NCBI RefSeq assembly: GCF_036346615.1
Contig: NZ_CP107837.1
Span: 62,001-126,000 of the forward strand
Direction: 5' to 3'
DNA length: 64,000 bases
Source of the DNA: Streptomyces sp. NBC_00523
GTDB taxonomy: Bacteria > Actinomycetota > Actinomycetes > Streptomycetales > Streptomycetaceae
Shown here: piece by piece, positions 61,328 to 64,000 of the stretch
Position numbering within the stretch: position 1 is the first letter of the stretch
Layout: the number at the start of each line of letters is the position of its first letter
The notes under the pieces: model-generated
Database searches by the model: none
Seen by the model: the letters and a program-made list of their open reading frames with translations, nothing else
What the model was told of the DNA's origin: nothing
Program-made: the position numbers and the translations under genes

Positions 61328-61561
61328 TCAGGAGAACTTGCCCGCCCATGCGGCGACGGTGGGCTCGTCCACGAGGTCCTTGAAGGAGACGGTCAGTCCG
61401 GCGCGCCGCCAGACGTTGACGAGCTGCATGATGTGCAGCGACTTGAGGCCGAGGGCGATGAGGTTGGCGTCGTCGGCGATGTCCCTGGCGTGGAAGCCGA
61501 CGAGTTCGGCGACGGCCTCGCGGATCTCGTCGGCGGTGGGTGCGGTGGTGGTCCGGCTCAT
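61328..61561 (-). CDS. Stand-alone carrier protein, aryl-carrier-like
   Basis: 77 aa, ATG 61561. The four-helix carrier fold is clear: DEIREAVAELVG, DDANLIALGLKSLHIMQL with the phosphopantetheine Ser near residue 41, then VSFKDLVDEPTVAAW. The site reads GLKSL instead of GxDSL, and the C-terminal half resembles the carrier domains of isochorismatase-type proteins more than modular PKS ACPs. It lies 32 bp after a CerJ/ChlB3-type KASIII gene in the same transcript. A discrete ACP that delivers or receives the acyl group moved by that enzyme is the natural reading. The loaded acyl group is unknown. Confidence 0.85.
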   Translation of the reverse strand: MSRTTTAPTADEIREAVAELVGFHARDIADDANLIALGLKSLHIMQLVNVWRRAGLTVSFKDLVDEPTVAAWAGKFS

Positions 61562-61593
61562 GGTGGGCCCTTTCTCTCTGGTCCTGTCCGGGG

Positions 61594-62619
61594 CTACGGG
61601 ATGTCGACGATCTCCAGAACGGCGCAGCCCACTTCCATGCCGACGGCGGCCGCGAGCAGGAGGACGTGGTCGCCGGGGCGCAGTTCGCCGGAGGCAAGGA
61701 GGTGTTCGAGGCCGACGATCTGGTCGGTGCCGCCTGAGTGGCCGACGCGGCGGTTGAACTCCCAGGTCCCGCGGGACTCCTCGATGCCCAGCGGCTCCAG
61801 GAAGCCGTTCCGGATCTGGTCGAAGGCGACGGCGCTGTGCGCGACGCGCGTGATGTCGTCGAGCGTGCGTCCGGCGTCCGTGAGGGCGGCCGTGACGGTC
61901 TCGACCACGATGTCACCGAGGTGGAAGACGGGCGGGGCCACACCCTGCATCCACTGGGCGCGGATGTGGTCGGTGCGGGCCTCCAGGTCGAGCGGGTGGC
62001 CCAGGGTGATGCTCGGCGGGAAGAGCGGGTCGCCGCCTCGGTGCAGGATCTCGGCCTCCGGGATGGAGATCGAGGAGACGGACAGCAGCTTGGCGAAGCC
62101 CTCTCGCCGGGAGAGCACGACGGCGGAGCCCGCGTCGCCGAGCACGTAGTTCGAGCTGACCCGCCAGCGGTCCAGGCCCGGGGTGGAGAAGTTGTCGCCG
62201 GCGGTGATCAGAACGGCACCGGCGGCCGGGTCGGCGGTCATCATGGCGGCGGCGAACCGCAGCGAGGTGATCATGCCGAGGCAGCCCTGGCGCAGTTCCA
62301 GGGCGGGCACGGGCCGGTTCACCGTGCGGTGCAGGATGTAGTGGGGGGCCGACCAGATGTCGGGGCCCTGGTGGAAGACGGGCGTGTGGATGAGCGCCGC
62401 GATCTCCTCCGGCTCGTGCCCGGAGCGTTTGAGGGCCTCCTCGGCCGCGGCGACCGCCATGTCGGGGGCGGGCACGTCCCCGGCGACCGCGACCGAGACC
62501 ATGCCGCTGGACGCCCGCAGGGTCTCGTCGTACCAGCCCTTTTCGATGGCCTCGTCGACGCTGACCCGGTCGGGTATCCAGCTGCCGATCCCAGCCAGGT
62601 ACACGTTGTCCACTTTCAT
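61594..62619 (-). CDS. KASIII-like acyltransferase of the CerJ/ChlB3 type (second copy)
   Basis: 341 aa, ATG 62619. FabH fold with Cys113 (LRQGCLGMITS) and RVGHSGGTDQ in the Asn-loop position, giving His294 and Asp299. These are the same residue numbers as in the copy at 17354-18385, although the proteins differ widely elsewhere. A further His261 lies near the normal HQAN place (RVAHSAVAFDQ). The sequence predicts acyl transfer from a carrier protein to another acceptor. It is transcribed with the small ACP and diverges from the TetR gene, which may control it. Roles could be starter loading of PKS-4, or late acylation. Confidence 0.86.
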   Translation of the reverse strand: MKVDNVYLAGIGSWIPDRVSVDEAIEKGWYDETLRASSGMVSVAVAGDVPAPDMAVAAAEEALKRSGHEPEEIAALIHTPVFHQGPDIWSAPHYILHRTVNRPVPALELRQGCLGMITSLRFAAAMMTADPAAGAVLITAGDNFSTPGLDRWRVSSNYVLGDAGSAVVLSRREGFAKLLSVSSISIPEAEILHRGGDPLFPPSITLGHPLDLEARTDHIRAQWMQGVAPPVFHLGDIVVETVTAALTDAGRTLDDITRVAHSAVAFDQIRNGFLEPLGIEESRGTWEFNRRVGHSGGTDQIVGLEHLLASGELRPGDHVLLLAAAVGMEVGCAVLEIVDIP

Positions 62620-62718
62620 CCTGTGCGCCCGCTTTCAGAAGAGCCTGTGAGGGTACGGGGCACCTTCCCAGGCGGCCCTTGTGCGGCTCTTTCGTAGCGC
62701 TTGCAGCATGATGTGGGC
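62620..62718. promoter_or_regulatory. Divergent region KASIII/ACP (-) and TetR (+)
   Basis: 99 bases. Inverted half-sites GAAGAGCC (62638-62645) and GGCTCTTTC (about 62685-62693), 40 bases apart, could be TetR contacts. A minus-strand TACCCT near 62655-62650 is a possible -10. Neither is strong. Confidence 0.3.
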
Positions 62719-63351
62719 GTGGGGCTGCGGGAGATGAAGAAACTCAAGGTCAGGCAGGCGATCCAGCGGGAGACGCTGCGCCTGTTCGAAGAGCGCGGAT
62801 ACCGGGCGACGACGGTCGAGGAGATCGCCGCGGCGGCGGAGGTGTCCACGACGACCTTCTACCGCTACTACTCCTCCAAGGAGGACGTGATCCTGTCCGG
62901 GGTCCATGACCGCGGGCCGGAGGCGGCGGAGGCGCCCGGCGCGCACCCGCTGCACTTCGCGGACGGAGGCCTGCCCGAGGGAGGTTCCCTGCTGGCCGGG
63001 CTACGGGTCATGCTGGCCGGTGTACGCGAGAGCGGGGCGTTCGACGAGGGCCGTGCGGAGCTGCTGACCCGGTTGCGCATGATCAACCGGGTACCGGAGC
63101 TGCGGGCCCTCAACGCCCAGCGCACCCAGGAGGGGCTGCGTGAGCTGGCCCGGTTGCTGGCGGCCCGGAGCGGCACGGATCCCGACGGTCCGGAGGGGTA
63201 CCGGACGCGGGTGCTGGCGGCGGCGATCGGGGGCGCGGTGGCCGAGACCCTGCGCTTCTGGGTGGACCAGGGCGGGGAGCCGGATCTGGACGACCTCTTC
63301 GCCCGGACCCTGGACCTGTTGGCTCCCGCGGTGGAGCGGGCCTCGCACTGA
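62719..63351 (+). CDS. TetR-family transcriptional regulator
   Basis: About 210 aa. I place the start at GTG 62719, giving VGLREMKKLKVRQAI, close to the usual TetR opening; GTG 62713 or the TTG at 62701 are alternatives. The helix-turn-helix is textbook: TVEEIAAAAEVSTTTFYRYY then SSKEDVILS. The C-terminal ligand domain is helical (LTRLRMINRVPELRALNAQR, AAAIGGAVAETLRFW). It is divergent from the KASIII/ACP pair and upstream of a P450. It may repress either or itself. The ligand is unknown and could be the product or an intermediate. Confidence 0.88.
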   Translation: MGLREMKKLKVRQAIQRETLRLFEERGYRATTVEEIAAAAEVSTTTFYRYYSSKEDVILSGVHDRGPEAAEAPGAHPLHFADGGLPEGGSLLAGLRVMLAGVRESGAFDEGRAELLTRLRMINRVPELRALNAQRTQEGLRELARLLAARSGTDPDGPEGYRTRVLAAAIGGAVAETLRFWVDQGGEPDLDDLFARTLDLLAPAVERASH

Positions 63352-63367
63352 TGCGGCCGCCCGGCGG

Positions 63368-63399
63368 TTTAAGGCTGCTTTAGAAGCTGCTCCTAGCCT
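63368..63399 (+). promoter_or_regulatory. Putative SARP box and -10 of the second P450
   Basis: Direct repeats TTTAAGGCTGC (63368-63378) and TTTAGAAGCTGC (63379-63390), heptamers 11 bp apart. Then 8 bp from the second heptamer to TAGCCT (63394-63399), a good -10. This is the clearest SARP-type promoter in the window. Confidence 0.65.
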
Positions 63400-63443
63400 T
63401 CGGCGACGACGGGCGTATTGCCACACCACCGAGGAGCACGATC

Positions 63444-64000
63444 GTGACCCAAATCCAGGACCTTCCGCGTCTTCCCTTCGACCGTGACCGCGACGATGTG
63501 AACGGCATCGCGCCGAAGTTCCGCTCGCTGCGCACCGAGTCGCCGGTGGTCCGCGTGACCACCTCGGCCGGCGACGAGGCCTGGCTCGTCACCCGCTACG
63601 GCGAGGTCAAGCAGCTCCTCAACGACGCCCGCCTCGGCCGCTCCCACCACGCGCCGGAGACGGCCTCCCGGGTGGCCAACGCCGCCGTGCTGACCGGCCC
63701 GCTGGGCAAGCCCGAGGACGAGGTGCCCACCCGTACGAAGCTGCGCCGGCTGCTGGCCCCGGCCTTCTCGGCGCGCCGGGTGCAGAAGCTCCAGGGCGGC
63801 GTCCAGCAGCTGATCGACCAGCTGCTCGACAACCTGGAGAAGGGCCCGAACCCCGGGGACTTCCACGAGGCGCTGTCCTTCCCGCTGCCCGTGCTGGTCA
63901 TCTGCCAGCTGCTCGGCGTGCCCGGCGAGGACCGCGAGGAGTTCCGCCGGATGTCGGCGGGTGCGACCAGCCTGACGGACGTGGAGAAGGCCAAGGCGTC
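63444..64000 (+). CDS. Cytochrome P450, N-terminal part (cut by window end)
   Basis: GTG 63444 with GAGGAGC 7 bases upstream; at least 185 codons, with the frame still open at the window edge. The sequence opens VTQIQDLPRLPFDRDRDD and continues with AWLVTRYGEVKQLLNDARLG, RTKLRRLLAPAFSARRVQKL and FPLPVLVICQLLGVPGEDR. These are the B- to F-helix landmarks of soluble actinobacterial P450s. The I-helix and haem loop lie outside the window. It is only distantly similar to the P450 at 51719, so a second oxidation at another position is likely. Its promoter carries the best SARP box. Confidence 0.9.
   Translation, partial: MTQIQDLPRLPFDRDRDDVNGIAPKFRSLRTESPVVRVTTSAGDEAWLVTRYGEVKQLLNDARLGRSHHAPETASRVANAAVLTGPLGKPEDEVPTRTKLRRLLAPAFSARRVQKLQGGVQQLIDQLLDNLEKGPNPGDFHEALSFPLPVLVICQLLGVPGEDREEFRRMSAGATSLTDVEKAKA

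Overview
The window is high-GC DNA with G/C-ending third positions, tightly packed same-strand genes joined by GTGA/ATGA overlaps, and modular type I PKS genes. It reads as the interior of a large biosynthetic gene cluster from Streptomyces or a close relative. Both edges cut genes: an FkbH-like gene on the left and a cytochrome P450 on the right, so the cluster continues on both sides. There are no RNA genes, insertion sequences or CRISPR arrays, and no gap between genes exceeds about 215 bases.

Layout. (1) 1-9467, minus strand: a translationally coupled operon of fatty acyl-AMP ligase, acyl-CoA dehydrogenase-like enzyme, ACP, stand-alone KS-AT-ACP, KASIII-like synthase and FkbH-like protein. 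Together these could activate a fatty acid, desaturate it, extend it once to a beta-ketoacyl chain and condense it with a glyceryl-type unit, as in tetronate pathways. (2) 9679-12303, plus: a large SARP regulator. (3) 12382-16435, plus: mutA and mutB, which can supply methylmalonyl-CoA. (4) 51551 down to 16524, minus: one long run of PKS (two modules), a thioesterase-like protein with a Cys nucleophile, a glycine-type NRPS module, a one-module PKS, a PKS with a KSQ loading module plus two modules, a CerJ/ChlB3-type KASIII homologue and an alpha/beta hydrolase. (5) 51719-61245, plus: P450, ferredoxin, a fully reducing one-module PKS and an FAD monooxygenase. (6) 61328-62619, minus: a small carrier protein and a second CerJ/ChlB3-type KASIII homologue. 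(7) 62719-64000, plus: a TetR regulator and a second P450.

How the parts may work together. PKS-1 should make acetyl, then 2-methylbutanoyl, then a 2,4-dimethyl-3-oxohexanoyl chain, because its last module has visibly dead DH and KR domains. The separate PKS-4/PKS-3/PKS-5 set, linked by docking helices, also ends in an unreduced malonyl extension. No PKS or NRPS protein has a fused TE domain. Several chains therefore end as beta-ketoacyl thioesters next to three KASIII-like enzymes with non-canonical active sites. This suggests a convergent pathway in which separately built acyl chains are joined by KASIII-like enzymes rather than by one linear assembly line. The assembly order and the product are inference.

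Regulation. A TTTAGSS-like heptamer, in places repeated at 11-bp spacing and mostly 8 bp upstream of a -10-like hexamer, occurs at the FAAL operon, mutA, the P450/PKS-3 divergent promoter and the second P450. This suggests that the SARP controls all arms as one regulon. The PKS-3 and PKS-4 genes form long inverted-repeat arms around the P450-ferredoxin pair.
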